This document shows positions 1 through 8,866 of a DNA stretch of 64,000 nt, piece after piece; positions within the stretch are counted from its first letter, which is position 1; each line of letters begins with the position of its first letter. The notes beneath the pieces are model-generated. The model made no database searches. It was not told where the DNA came from and saw only the letters and a list, made by a program, of their open reading frames with translations. The translations under genes were made by a program, and so were the position numbers. Origin of the DNA: Acinetobacter sp. GSS19 (GTDB lineage: Bacteria > Pseudomonadota > Gammaproteobacteria > Pseudomonadales > Moraxellaceae); the NCBI RefSeq assembly GCF_028621895.1, contig NZ_CP117520.1, positions 1,364,001-1,428,000 on the forward strand, given 5' to 3'.

Positions 1-772
1 CGAAGAACCAAAGCACAGAGTTAGTTGCAGACTTACGAGAAGAACCTGTACCAACAACGTCGCCCACGTAAGCAACTTGGTTGCCTTTCGCGATCAATTC
101 TTTGATTTGGCTCAATGGACCAACTTCACCTGGTTTTTCAGGGTTGATACCATCACGTTCGTTTTTCAACATTGCATTTGCGTGCAATGGAATGTCTGGA
201 CGGCTCCATGCGTCTTGTGCAGGTGACAAGTCGTCAGTGTTGGTTTCGCCAGTCACTTTGAAAACGGTCAGTTTGATTTCTTCTGGAACGTCTGCACGGT
301 TTGTAAACCATTCAGCATCAGCCCAAGACTGAAGTACAGCTTGTGCATTTGCATTGCCTGCTTTTGCTTTATCAGCAACGTCATGGAATGCATCAAATAC
401 TAGAAGCGTTTTTTTCAATGCTTCAGCAGCTAGGCCAGCCAATTCTGCATTGTCTAGCAATTCAACAAGAGGTGCTACGTTGTAACCACCAAGCATAGTG
501 CCAAGTAAGTAAACTGCACGTTCTTTAGAAACAAGTGGAGAAACAGCTTCACCTTTTGCAACAGCAGCCAAGAAAGCAGCTTTTACATAAGCAGCTTGGT
601 CAACACCTGCAGGAACACGGTTTTCAAGCAAATCTACTAAGAATGCTTCTTCACCCGCTGGTGGATTTTTTAATAATTGGACCAACTCAGCAGTTTGAGC
701 ATCATCAAGTGGCTTCGGTGGGACTCCGAGTGCGGCACGTTCTGCAACGTGTTGGCGGTAAGCTTCTAGCAC
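1..772 (-). CDS. acnB: Aconitate hydratase B, N-terminal part (cut by window edge)
   Basis: Bifunctional aconitase B / 2-methylisocitrate dehydratase of the TCA cycle (cytoplasmic 4Fe-4S enzyme). Only the first 257 residues are visible and the gene runs off the left edge. The start is a GTG at 772 giving MLEAYRQHVAERAALG, preceded by AGAGGA about 6 bases upstream. Residues 1-155 match the N-terminal HEAT-like domain specific to AcnB, with PPAGEEAFLVDLL and VPAGVDQAAYVKAAFLAA. Residues from about 170 on show the beginning of the swivel domain (FKVTGETNTDDLSPA, then WSRPDIPLHA). The Fe-S cysteines lie outside the window. The similarity to E. coli AcnB is strong along the whole visible length, so the identification is firm. 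Confidence 0.97.
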   Translation of the reverse strand, partial: MLEAYRQHVAERAALGVPPKPLDDAQTAELVQLLKNPPAGEEAFLVDLLENRVPAGVDQAAYVKAAFLAAVAKGEAVSPLVSKERAVYLLGTMLGGYNVAPLVELLDNAELAGLAAEALKKTLLVFDAFHDVADKAKAGNANAQAVLQSWADAEWFTNRADVPEEIKLTVFKVTGETNTDDLSPAQDAWSRPDIPLHANAMLKNERDGINPEKPGEVGPLSQIKELIAKGNQVAYVGDVVGTGSSRKSATNSVLWFF

Positions 773-1013
773 GGTTTATTCCTCTTTTTAAAAAATTACT
801 TGTAAATTCCAGCTTTGTATAAGCTTCACAAGCAATATGGACTGCAAAATTCTACTAAAATTCCAGTTAAAAGTTAATGCAAGCAGCGTGTTTCTTTGTG
901 ATGCCCGTTATTTTATATCTAAATGATGTTCATATTGATGATGGAATAAGCGGTCATACTCAAATCTTGCACTTTACCTTGCAACATTTACCCTTTGTAC
1001 TGGATTTCACACA

Positions 1014-1040
1014 TAAAAAAGGCAACACATGTTGCCTTGT
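1014..1040 (-). terminator. Intrinsic terminator of the 89-residue gene
   Basis: Stem GGCAACA/TGTTGCC with a tiny loop at 1021-1036. Read on the minus strand it is followed by six T. It sits 25 bases after the stop at 1065. Confidence 0.75.
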
Positions 1041-1064
1041 TTTCGTTTTAAACCATATACCACT

Positions 1065-1334
1065 TTAGTGAACCGTGGTTGCGTCAAGATAGCTTTTCAA
1101 GGCTTCGCGATCACCACAAAATCTCACCTGAATTTCATCCTCATGCCACATACTGTGGTCTGCACTGGCGAAAGAAATTTTAACTTGATATAACTTGGCC
1201 TGTTCATCAATCACACTATCAATTTCGACCTGATCCCCCAAGCTTAAAACGTAATGGCTGCCTCCAATGACCATAACGCCTTTCTCATCTTCCAAGAGCA
1301 AATCTGAATTATGCAGATAACCTACCACTTTCAT
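1065..1334 (-). CDS. Small protein of unknown function (89 aa)
   Basis: Not recognised. The 89-residue product (MKVVGYLHNSDLLLEDEKG...) has no signal peptide or membrane segment and looks like a small soluble, beta-rich protein, with alternating hydrophobic stretches such as GVMVIGGSHYVLSLG and KLYQVKISFA. It begins with ATG at 1334, preceded by AAGGAGCGAACA, a good Shine-Dalgarno with 6-base spacing. It is followed by a clear terminator at 1014-1040. The good start signal and own terminator support a real single-gene unit. It lies between acnB and a small lipoprotein gene, all on the minus strand with independent signals, so the context gives no functional hint. Confidence 0.7.
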   Translation of the reverse strand: MKVVGYLHNSDLLLEDEKGVMVIGGSHYVLSLGDQVEIDSVIDEQAKLYQVKISFASADHSMWHEDEIQVRFCGDREALKSYLDATTVH

Positions 1335-1466
1335 TGTTCGCTCCTTATGATCATTAAAATTTAGTTCATTATTGATGATTTATCAGACACTTTCACCTTT
1401 TAGTATCGAGCTAAATGTGACAATTTATGTGCAATATCTGCTTAGGCTATTTTATTGCTCGCAAAA

Positions 1467-1487
1467 ATAAACCGTTCTTAGAACGGC
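1467..1487 (-). terminator. Terminator overlapping the stop of the lipoprotein gene
   Basis: Perfect inverted repeat CCGTTCT/AGAACGG at 1472-1486. On the minus strand it is followed by TTTATTTTT. The stem includes the TAA stop at 1478-1480, so translation end and transcription end nearly coincide. Confidence 0.7.
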
Positions 1488-1837
1488 TTATAATTTGGCA
1501 TCTTGTCATGAGCGGTTTTTAAACAGCGCTGATACGCTTTTTCCTTAAATTGCTCACGGAAAGTATCTTTATCCTGTTTCACTTCAGCATCAGAATACTG
1601 ATAGGCCTCATCAATCAACTGCATCACCATTTTTTTGATGATTGGATCCTGAACCTGATTGGCATGTGTGACTGCCTGATCTTTTGGAATAATATTTTGG
1701 CGATCCAGCATAATAGAGCGTGCTGCATTGCCAATACTTTTACAGTAGCCCTGCCATTGCTCTTCCGGGGTAAGCGGCTTTTTCTCAGCACAACCGACCA
1801 ATGCCACCATTACACCTAAAACCAAGAATTTTTTCAT
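1478..1837 (-). CDS. Small lipoprotein of unknown function
   Basis: A 119-residue predicted lipoprotein. The start chosen is ATG at 1837, which has AGGAGT 6 bases upstream; a start 7 codons earlier lacks this. The N-terminus MKKFLVLGVMVALVGCAEKK is a lipoprotein signal peptide with lipobox LVGC, so Cys16 would be the acylated first residue of the mature protein. The mature part is hydrophilic and charged (LTPEEQWQGYCKSIG, then DAEVKQDKDTFREQFKEKAYQRC) with two further cysteines that could pair. The family is not recognised beyond resembling small Acinetobacter lipoproteins. It is probably monocistronic, given its own terminator. Confidence 0.8.
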   Translation of the reverse strand: MKKFLVLGVMVALVGCAEKKPLTPEEQWQGYCKSIGNAARSIMLDRQNIIPKDQAVTHANQVQDPIIKKMVMQLIDEAYQYSDAEVKQDKDTFREQFKEKAYQRCLKTAHDKMPNYKPF

Positions 1838-2039
1838 TGTCTTACTCCTGCTGCGCACTCATCATACCGCAATGCAGCACTTTGTGTAGAGGCAAAGAAA
1901 AAATTGCTCTGAAATTCAACTCACACATCCTGCAGGTACGAATAGTGGAACTGAATGAATTCAGTATTTTTTAACTCAATCTTGAAATGACGTTGGGAAT
2001 ACTCTGCTGCAAACACTGTCTGAGCAATACATGATCTTA

Positions 2040-2077
2040 AAATAAAACGACTGAGCCAATCGATTGACTCAGTCGTT
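2040..2077 (-). terminator. Terminator of the persulfide module operon
   Basis: Arms AACGACTGAG (2046-2055) and CTCAGTCGTT (2068-2077), with further CAAT/ATTG pairing inside. Read on the minus strand it ends in TTTTATTTT. It lies about 80 bases beyond the stop of the dioxygenase-like gene. Confidence 0.75.
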
Positions 2078-2155
2078 CCAAGATTAATCCTACACCAAGC
2101 ACTTGAGTGATAACCTAAGACCATCCAGAAGCCTATTGTGCTTTTAATGATCCTT

Positions 2156-3037
2156 TTATGCCTTGTTAAAATAGTTAAAAGGCAACTTCAGATAACGTAT
2201 ACCATTGGCTTCCGGCTCAGGGAATTTACCCCCATCCATATTGACCTGAATCGACGGTAAAATCAGTTTCGGCATCGCCAATGTGGCATCACGCTGCTGA
2301 CGCATTTCCACAAATTGCTGTTTAGGTGTGTCCTGCTTCAGATGGATATTGCTGGTCTTTTGCGTTTTGATGTCGGTTTCACAAACGTAATGGTCACGCC
2401 CTTCCGGCTTGTAGTCATGGCACAGAAAAACACGCGTGTGCTCTGGCAATTCATACAAACGTTGTACCGAGTCAAACAAGATCGATGCACTACCTTTCGG
2501 GAAGTCACAACGTGCTGTTCCATAGTCTGGCATAAACAGGGTATCACCAACAAACACCGCATCACCGATCACATAGCTCAGACAGGCCGGTGTATGTCCC
2601 GGTGTCGGAATGTTATAGGCTTGCAGCTCACCAATCTGGAAATGCTCATAGTCATCAAACAGATAATCAAAGGATTGGTGCGAATTAAAATATTTGATGT
2701 CCAGATTATAAATCGCACTAAAGGTTTCCTGCACGACGGCAATTTTGTTGCTCATCGCGATCTGGCCACCTAGTTGCTCCTTGAGATACTGCGATGCTGT
2801 CATGTGATCAGCATGCACATGCGTTTCAAGAATCCACTGTACGCTCAAGCCTTCACGCTGCACATACTTAATAATCTGGTCTGCATGCGTAGTGGTGGTG
2901 GTGGCAGAGGCCGGATCATAGTCCAGCACGCTGTCGATAATCGCACATTTTTTGCTTGTTGGATCGATCACCACATAGCTAAAGGTGTTGGTGGCATCAT
3001 CAAAAAAATCTTGTACGATCGGTTTTAACTGCGTCAT
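2156..3037 (-). CDS. Persulfide-dioxygenase-like MBL-fold hydrolase (ETHE1/Blh family)
   Basis: Metallo-beta-lactamase-fold protein of 293 residues, of the type that oxidises glutathione persulfide to sulfite (ETHE1, or Blh/CstB without rhodanese). Metal ligands are visible: HVHADH at 73-78, the TPGHTPACL histidine at 148, VGDTLF Asp165, and FLCHDY His207. The segment GTARCDFPKGSA resembles the ETHE1 signature around the second shell. No rhodanese domain is attached. Its ATG overlaps the end of the upstream YeeE/YedE gene by 4 bases, so translation is probably coupled. Genes 3872-2156 form one operon divergent from an ArsR-type repressor, the usual setting of the BigR regulon. The substrate is inferred from family and context. 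Confidence 0.88.
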   Translation of the reverse strand: MTQLKPIVQDFFDDATNTFSYVVIDPTSKKCAIIDSVLDYDPASATTTTTHADQIIKYVQREGLSVQWILETHVHADHMTASQYLKEQLGGQIAMSNKIAVVQETFSAIYNLDIKYFNSHQSFDYLFDDYEHFQIGELQAYNIPTPGHTPACLSYVIGDAVFVGDTLFMPDYGTARCDFPKGSASILFDSVQRLYELPEHTRVFLCHDYKPEGRDHYVCETDIKTQKTSNIHLKQDTPKQQFVEMRQQRDATLAMPKLILPSIQVNMDGGKFPEPEANGIRYLKLPFNYFNKA

Positions 3038-3456
3038 GAACGGCCTCCTAACAATTGACGGTGAATCATGACCCCGGCAAACATCGCAAGGATAAAATAC
3101 AGGGCTTCATAATGACCCAAACCAATCAGAGTCAAACTTGGTGCAGGACAGATGCCTGCAATTCCCCAACCTATACCGAACAATAACCCACCAATCACCA
3201 ATTTGGCATCAATTTGTGTGTTATTCGGTAAATCAATCGGTTCATGAAATACGGTTTGCGGTTTTGGACTACGCATAGCTTTTTGGAAAGGAATAAATGC
3301 CACCATAATGGCACCACCCATTACAAAAGCCAGACTCGCATCCCAGTCACCAAACACATCCAGGAAATCTAGAACTTTTTCCGGATTGGACATTCCCGAT
3401 ACGATCAAACCGACAGAAAACAATCCACCAAAGATAAAGGCCAATAAATTTTTCAT
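3034..3456 (-). CDS. YeeE/YedE family inner membrane protein, second half-unit
   Basis: A 140-residue membrane protein with about four hydrophobic segments (residues 4-20, 40-57, 83-103, 112-130). The conserved GWGIAGICPAPSL motif carries the Cys typical of YeeE/YedE (DUF6691) proteins that import sulfur compounds such as thiosulfate. Full-length YeeE proteins have about twice as many helices. Here two short proteins sit in tandem, so this one probably pairs with the product of 3453-3872 to form the channel. It overlaps that gene by 4 bases (ATGA) and the next gene by 4 bases. Transport of a sulfur species is inferred from the family and the neighbouring persulfide enzyme. Confidence 0.85.
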   Translation of the reverse strand: MKNLLAFIFGGLFSVGLIVSGMSNPEKVLDFLDVFGDWDASLAFVMGGAIMVAFIPFQKAMRSPKPQTVFHEPIDLPNNTQIDAKLVIGGLLFGIGWGIAGICPAPSLTLIGLGHYEALYFILAMFAGVMIHRQLLGGRS

Positions 3457-3872
3457 GACAAGCCTCCCAATAGATGGCGAATGACATAGACAGTCACAAA
3501 CCCGGCAAACATAAAGCTTAAAGTTGCAACAATCGAACGTTTAGATAGACGGCTGATCCCGCAAATACCATGACCACTGGTACAACCCGAGCCTAAGCGC
3601 GTACCGAAACCTACCAATAAACCCGCTACAACCATCATCCACGGACTGGCACTAAGTTCAATATTAGGTGTAGTTACAAAACCATAAAAGAACGGCACAA
3701 CAAACAGCCCGAGCAGGAACCATAACGCTGGTGTTTTAAAAAGCGTCTGAGGATTCATGACCTGGGCAATCAAACCACTAATCCCGGCAATTCTGCCATG
3801 AACATACAGATAGCCCACGACGGCTAGACCGAGTATTGCCCCACCGATAAAAGCAAGGAGAAAATCGTGCAT
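3453..3872 (-). CDS. YeeE/YedE family inner membrane protein, first half-unit
   Basis: A 139-residue membrane protein, first gene of the sulfur operon. Hydrophobic segments occur near residues 5-22, 50-66, 78-95 and 115-134. The motif GTRLGSGCTSGHGICGIS holds the conserved cysteines of the YeeE/YedE sulfur-transport family. ATG at 3872 is preceded by AAGGTG. The start lies only about 12-20 bases from an AT-rich palindrome at 3891-3911, so repressor binding there should block this promoter. Together with the following gene it makes a split version of the usual single-chain transporter. Confidence 0.85.
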   Translation of the reverse strand: MHDFLLAFIGGAILGLAVVGYLYVHGRIAGISGLIAQVMNPQTLFKTPALWFLLGLFVVPFFYGFVTTPNIELSASPWMMVVAGLLVGFGTRLGSGCTSGHGICGISRLSKRSIVATLSFMFAGFVTVYVIRHLLGGLS

Positions 3873-3890
3873 TGCTCAACACCTTTACAA

Positions 3891-3911
3891 TATATAATTT
3901 TATATTATATA
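3891..3911. promoter_or_regulatory. Probable operator of the BigR/SqrR-type repressor
   Basis: Perfect inverted repeat: arms TATATAAT (3891-3898) and ATTATATA (3904-3911) around a 5-base centre, 21 bp in all. It lies in the 65-base space between the divergent arsR-type gene and the yeeE/yedE operon. Size and AT-richness fit operators described for BigR-like ArsR proteins. Assignment is by position and symmetry. Confidence 0.7.
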
Positions 3912-3952
3912 ATTTTTATAATTAATCAAGTCCTATCGTGAGGAATTTTGAT

Positions 3953-4288
3953 TTGGAAGATTTCAATCCAAACCGACATATTGATTTTAGTAATGTTCCT
4001 GTCGTAACCAGCTGTTTAAAGGCACTGTCTAATCCCGATCGTCTGAAGATTTTATGCAGCCTGAGCCAGGGTGAACAAAATGTACAGCAAATTGAACAGC
4101 TCACGGGTATTCAGCAGCCCACGCTGTCCCAACAGCTCACCGTACTGCGCAAGGCAGAAATGGTTGCGACACGCCGTGAGGGCAAACAGATTTTTTATCA
4201 GATTTGTGATGTCAAAGTACTACAGCTGATGCAAACCCTATACGCTTTATATTGTGTAGATCAGCCAGTAAATCCTCAAATTCTCTAA
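3953..4288 (+). CDS. ArsR-family persulfide-responsive repressor (BigR/SqrR type)
   Basis: Winged-helix ArsR regulator. The frame opens with GTG at 3938, but that codon has no upstream Shine-Dalgarno, whereas TTG at 3953 has GAGGA 8 bases before it. The TTG (MEDFNPNRH...) is therefore preferred, giving 111 residues. The recognition-helix region is QQPTLSQQLTVLRKAEMVATRREGK, the hallmark BigR/YgaV segment. Two cysteines, in ILCSL (Cys35) and LYCVD (Cys101), match the conserved pair that forms a disulfide or polysulfide link in SqrR and BigR. The gene is divergent from the yeeE/yedE-dioxygenase operon and shares the 3891-3911 palindrome, so repression of that operon and of itself is the natural inference. 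Confidence 0.88.
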   Translation: MEDFNPNRHIDFSNVPVVTSCLKALSNPDRLKILCSLSQGEQNVQQIEQLTGIQQPTLSQQLTVLRKAEMVATRREGKQIFYQICDVKVLQLMQTLYALYCVDQPVNPQIL

Positions 4289-4311
4289 TATTCCACACCA
4301 TTATTTAATGA

Positions 4312-4335
4312 ACAGAGCGGTTCTCACCGCTCTTG
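4312..4335. terminator. Bidirectional terminator between arsR-type gene and tamB
   Basis: Arms AGAGCGG (4314-4320) and CCGCTCT (4327-4333) with a 6-base loop, followed by TGTTT on the plus strand. It is placed between two convergent stops. Confidence 0.6.
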
Positions 4336-4336
4336 T

Positions 4337-7300
4337 TTAGAAACGCCAATGATAGAACAAGTCAATTGCACGCTCGAGCGACTGGCTCGCTTCAAAATAC
4401 AGTCGTTTGTTCATTTGATAACGCAAAGTCAGTTTGTTCACTGGCGTGAATACCCCCACCCCATAACGAATAAACAGATCGGGTGTGAGATAACCCGTCA
4501 AACTGACTTGGGTATCATCCCCTGTTCCCTGTGCGTCCAAAGCCAAACCACTCAAACCAAAACTGCGGCCAATCTGATTGGTCAAGGCACGTGTACCTCC
4601 CAAGCCCAAGCTAATCCCGGCTGCAGCAATGGTATTATTCACGTCTGATTTAAAGCTCTCGGCCTGGCTCAAACCACTGGTACCTTCATTGATCCTTCCC
4701 GTAATCATGGCATTTAATGCTTCCTGCTCAGACAGACCGGCATCGTTATACACTTGAATATTCGGGCTGGCTGCTGTGCCCGTCACCCGAATACCCACCA
4801 AACTACCTTGTACCGTTTTATTGGCATCAATATCCAGAGTTGGGTTGGAGGCCGGGCCATTGAAACGGGCAATTGCACGGTTCAAATCTAGACTTTGGCC
4901 ATACGCCTCAATTTTGACACGTTGGCTGACTCCAATCGCACCACTGGCACGCATGGCTGTTTCGGTTCCACGTTGAGACAAATACAAACGGCCAATCAAC
5001 GGAATACGACTGTCAAAGCCCTGGAAAATTACCCGATCACCCAAATTGACCTGCAAATCGGCGCGAATATCCCATGGTTTGGCTGCACGCAGAATGGCCA
5101 ACTGATTTTGGCCTTCACGTATGATTCGTACATCAGAAGACACGTTGACAATCGGTGCAGAGGCTTGTGGCATTGAGATCAAGGCACGTGGAATATCGAT
5201 TTTACCATTCACAGTTAAACGCCGATCCGCTGGTAAGACCTCCATATTGAGTTCTGGCGTGACTGAAGCGGTAATGAGGGGAGCCTGACGCATCACCAAA
5301 TTTTCGCCTTTCAGACTCAACCGAATCCGAGGTTTATCCTGCCAGTTAATCTCCCCATTCAACAACCCTACACCCGGGCCACTATTAAATGCACCCTTAA
5401 TCGTCGCGGAGTTCTGACGAATGGAAGAATACACTTGCACATTACTGAGATTGACAGGCAGCGATAACATGCTGATGGCACCATTTTTCAGGCGCATCTC
5501 GCCATTCAGTAAAGGATTCGTCAATGTTCCATTTACCTTACCTGCAAAAGACAAGGTGCCGCCCATAGAACGTACATCCCGGATAAACGGCTTAAATACC
5601 GCCAACTGCACTTCACTGAATGCGACTTCACCACGCATTGGCTTAGCCGCTTGATAAGGATCAATCACTACATTGGCGTAGCCTGTCCCGATATTTGGCG
5701 TTTTTACATCTAAACGTAATAACAGGCCTTCTGCCACACTTTTTCCGATCAGGCTAAGCTCATCATAATTCATGGTCATGGCAGGATCTTGTGGATCATC
5801 AGGTGCTAAACCAATCTCACCTTTACGGGTGACCAGACGAGCATCCAGCTTCGGCCGGTTGCCATTGCTCCATGATGCTTTGGCATATCCATTCAATTTA
5901 CCTGTAAGTGCCAAACCTTCTGGAACAAAAGCCTGAAAATCCTGTAAATCCAGATTTTGGGAAACCAGCGAAACATTGCCATTGGCACGACTCACCCGCA
6001 TCGATTGATCAAGACAAATCTGACTGCGTGGACTGGTCCAGCAATGCTGCCCGATAAACAGTGAAGCTCTGGCTTTGGAATACAATAACGGTGCATTCTG
6101 CTGCTGAACCAGATGAATGCGGTAAGAATCAAAATCACCTTTCTGGATTTGGCCTAACCAATCATTTTGTGGATTAAAGCCACCGGCTAGCTGTACATAA
6201 AATTTTGAAAGGCGGTTCTGTGCCGAAATACGGACCAAGTGTGCTTGCCGTGTTCCAGCGAGAGAAATTTCAGCTGCATCTAGACTCCGCTTGCCACTAC
6301 GGAACTGCTCCAGCTTGGCAGTCAATAGGGTTGGCGTTTGTGCTGCTGTGGGTAACTCACCTTGAACACGCAGTTTTTTCACACTGAACAGTTCGTTAAA
6401 GCCAAAATTATCAACTGCGAGGTTCGCTGTTGCCTTTAAACGAGGGACTGATTGCACATCCAGATAGCCATAGGCTCGGCCACGCAGACCGGAATAGAGT
6501 TGATTCAAGGCCGGTGCATTGATTTTGACTTTCAAGCTTTGTGTGTTGCCGGTTGCCTGAATCTGGTTATTGGCATACACCAGATATAAATTGCGTGCCT
6601 CAAACTGCTGCGGTAAAAAGCCTTGTTGCCGTGAATCCAGCAACAAAGTCAAGTTACCCCGACCTCGCAACGGTTTATTGTTGAGTGTCCCCGCCACATT
6701 CAGCTTTTCAATATTAATCCGTTTCAGCTGCTCTCCCCAGTTGCCCTGGGTTCTGATATTGCCTGACAGGTCACCCTTTAAAGAAGCAACAAAATATTGC
6801 GGTTTAAAATGCACCAGAGAGGCATTGAGATCCCAACCAATGCCATTTTGCAGATTAACCATCCCCTGCGCATAAATTTTCCCGGCAACCCCACTATGCT
6901 GTAACTGACGCACCTGAATCAGACTTGGCGTACCCGCAATCTGCAGTTTCAGCAGCCCATCGGTGTGCTGTATCCCGTTGAGTGAGCCATCATAGTTCAC
7001 GGCGAAACTCTTGAACTGACCACCAGCTTTAGGGTTCTGAAACAGCAAGGCGATTGTGCTACGCCCGACCAGTTGCACCTGTTCTTGTTGTGCGGTCTGC
7101 ACCAATTGGCCGGTCAGGTTAATTTCATTGAGCTGAATAATATGCTGGTTGGGTTTGGCATAAGCATGCACCTTGACCCGACCATTCAGATGATTAACCG
7201 GTGCTTGAGCAACTACCGTTTGCAAATCAAAATCTTTCGCCTGCAAGTCTGCATTCCACTGCAACTGGCGCTTTTCAGAAGGCAATATGACTGAGCCCGT

Positions 7301-8842
7301 ACCGGTCACCCGTTGTTGCTCCTGCTGGAAAGTAAAAGCAGGAATGTTCAGACTATTGTTGTGTAGATTCAAACGTGCTTGATAGTGCCCAGTCGGTAAA
7401 CGGCCCTGCTGATGTTGACGCACCACACTGGACAGCAACATATCCTGACGGCCAGGTAAGAGGGTCATTTTTAACTGCCCTGAATCACTGCTCAGCCAAC
7501 CGATATAAGGTACGGCACGATCAATCCCTTGCCAGCCAATATCCAAAAACATCGGTTTGGCTTTGGCTGTCGTTTGTTGTGCTTGGTTCAGCGTCAATGA
7601 CCAATTTTCATAACGGTCAAAGTCAATCTGACCTTTAACCTGTAATCCATTCGCCAGAGTCCCACTGGAAGCGATATTGGCATCGAGCATGGGCGGCATA
7701 AAATCGCGGATCACCTGTGGAATAATTTTGTCTTTAGGATTAAGCCGCTCGATCCGACCATTCGCTTTCCAGGTCACGGCATCTTTCCAGCCTAAAATGC
7801 CAGCCAGCTTGACAGTTCCGGACATGACCTGCCCCGTGAGGGACTGCACATCCAGTTGACGCACATAATCAGTGTGCATTTTTGCCTGATATTGACCTCG
7901 TGGGATGTATTTGCCACTCAGGTCACTCTGCACCTGAATATCCATGCCACGCGTATTCGCCTGAAATTTGGCCAGACCGTTTTTAGTGAACAGCTTTTGT
8001 TCGAGCAACAATGGCCATTCATAGTCTTTAAACTTGACTTGACCAAACATCGGAACACCCTGACGCACTGGATGCAAAACAATCCAGCCTGTCAACAAAT
8101 CTGGTGTATACGTCTCCACACCTGCAGCAATGGTATCTAATGAGCCTTTCGCTACCACACGGATATCATGGATATTCAGATTGCGCAGTGCAGGCAGATT
8201 GACATCCCCCACGGCATGGAGTGGATATTTGCCATCAAAGCGGATCATCCCGCTGGCATTCCGCACAGCCAGATAGCCCATATCCATCCGGCTATCGGTG
8301 AATTTCAGTTCAGTCCCCAGCCATGAGGCCTCATTCAGCTGGATATCATAAAAATCGACCGCAGCTTTACTGGTTTTAATCAGCAAATGATCAAGATCTG
8401 CGCGATCAACATACAGGGCGAACGGTAAACGAATCGGTGCAAACTGGAATTCTTTATTGCTCGGTGGTTTTTTATAAATAATCTGTAAGTTTTTCACATC
8501 CGCCGTATGCAGATGAATTTCTTTGTGGATCACGGCACGCCAACCCAAGGTGACATCGGCACGATCTATCTTGACGTCAACTGTTTTTAAATTCACCCAG
8601 ATGTTTTTTAGGATAATGCCGTGCAGTAAATTACCGCTTTCATACTGATAGGAGATAATTTTCTGCTGTTCCAGCACCCGATCCAGCAAAAATTTACTGC
8701 CACGGTCTGTAGAAAACATCACGAGCACAGCCGAAACCAGCAGTAACACCACGATCCCGAGTGTTAATACAATGCTGCGTCCCATACGCCGTTTTTTGAC
8801 TAACGGCGTTGTGGTGGTTTCTTGCTGTTCTACGTCAGACAT
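4337..8842 (-). CDS. tamB: Translocation and assembly module protein TamB
   Basis: A 1501-residue protein of the AsmA-like/TamB family. The N-terminal 30-50 residues contain one membrane anchor (SIVLTLGIVVLLLVSAVLVMF) after a short basic cytoplasmic tail. The rest is a very long beta-rich periplasmic section, expected to form a hydrophobic groove spanning the periplasm. The last 350 residues carry the conserved TamB (DUF490) domain, ending in a barrel-like motif with terminal aromatic residue (FYHWRF). TamB works with the outer-membrane partner TamA in envelope biogenesis and is linked in the literature to phospholipid transport toward the outer membrane. The gene starts 24 bases after tamA and is clearly co-transcribed with it. 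Length is somewhat above the E. coli protein (about 1260). Confidence 0.95.
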   Translation of the reverse strand: MSDVEQQETTTTPLVKKRRMGRSIVLTLGIVVLLLVSAVLVMFSTDRGSKFLLDRVLEQQKIISYQYESGNLLHGIILKNIWVNLKTVDVKIDRADVTLGWRAVIHKEIHLHTADVKNLQIIYKKPPSNKEFQFAPIRLPFALYVDRADLDHLLIKTSKAAVDFYDIQLNEASWLGTELKFTDSRMDMGYLAVRNASGMIRFDGKYPLHAVGDVNLPALRNLNIHDIRVVAKGSLDTIAAGVETYTPDLLTGWIVLHPVRQGVPMFGQVKFKDYEWPLLLEQKLFTKNGLAKFQANTRGMDIQVQSDLSGKYIPRGQYQAKMHTDYVRQLDVQSLTGQVMSGTVKLAGILGWKDAVTWKANGRIERLNPKDKIIPQVIRDFMPPMLDANIASSGTLANGLQVKGQIDFDRYENWSLTLNQAQQTTAKAKPMFLDIGWQGIDRAVPYIGWLSSDSGQLKMTLLPGRQDMLLSSVVRQHQQGRLPTGHYQARLNLHNNSLNIPAFTFQQEQQRVTGTGSVILPSEKRQLQWNADLQAKDFDLQTVVAQAPVNHLNGRVKVHAYAKPNQHIIQLNEINLTGQLVQTAQQEQVQLVGRSTIALLFQNPKAGGQFKSFAVNYDGSLNGIQHTDGLLKLQIAGTPSLIQVRQLQHSGVAGKIYAQGMVNLQNGIGWDLNASLVHFKPQYFVASLKGDLSGNIRTQGNWGEQLKRINIEKLNVAGTLNNKPLRGRGNLTLLLDSRQQGFLPQQFEARNLYLVYANNQIQATGNTQSLKVKINAPALNQLYSGLRGRAYGYLDVQSVPRLKATANLAVDNFGFNELFSVKKLRVQGELPTAAQTPTLLTAKLEQFRSGKRSLDAAEISLAGTRQAHLVRISAQNRLSKFYVQLAGGFNPQNDWLGQIQKGDFDSYRIHLVQQQNAPLLYSKARASLFIGQHCWTSPRSQICLDQSMRVSRANGNVSLVSQNLDLQDFQAFVPEGLALTGKLNGYAKASWSNGNRPKLDARLVTRKGEIGLAPDDPQDPAMTMNYDELSLIGKSVAEGLLLRLDVKTPNIGTGYANVVIDPYQAAKPMRGEVAFSEVQLAVFKPFIRDVRSMGGTLSFAGKVNGTLTNPLLNGEMRLKNGAISMLSLPVNLSNVQVYSSIRQNSATIKGAFNSGPGVGLLNGEINWQDKPRIRLSLKGENLVMRQAPLITASVTPELNMEVLPADRRLTVNGKIDIPRALISMPQASAPIVNVSSDVRIIREGQNQLAILRAAKPWDIRADLQVNLGDRVIFQGFDSRIPLIGRLYLSQRGTETAMRASGAIGVSQRVKIEAYGQSLDLNRAIARFNGPASNPTLDIDANKTVQGSLVGIRVTGTAASPNIQVYNDAGLSEQEALNAMITGRINEGTSGLSQAESFKSDVNNTIAAAGISLGLGGTRALTNQIGRSFGLSGLALDAQGTGDDTQVSLTGYLTPDLFIRYGVGVFTPVNKLTLRYQMNKRLYFEASQSLERAIDLFYHWRF

Positions 8843-8866
8843 ACAAATCCTGCTGAAGTCGATAAA

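Noticed and set aside
877..1068. Plus-strand open frame of 63 codons after acnB
   Set aside because: It runs through the terminator at 1014-1040 into the antisense of a supported gene, with no ribosome site.
1921..2124. Minus-strand open frame of 67 codons
   Set aside because: It contains the terminator hairpin of the upstream operon (2040-2077), has no ribosome site and a cysteine/histidine-rich random look.
2315..2773. 152-codon frame opposite the persulfide-dioxygenase-like gene
   Set aside because: Antisense shadow of a conserved gene; the product has no domain-like pattern.
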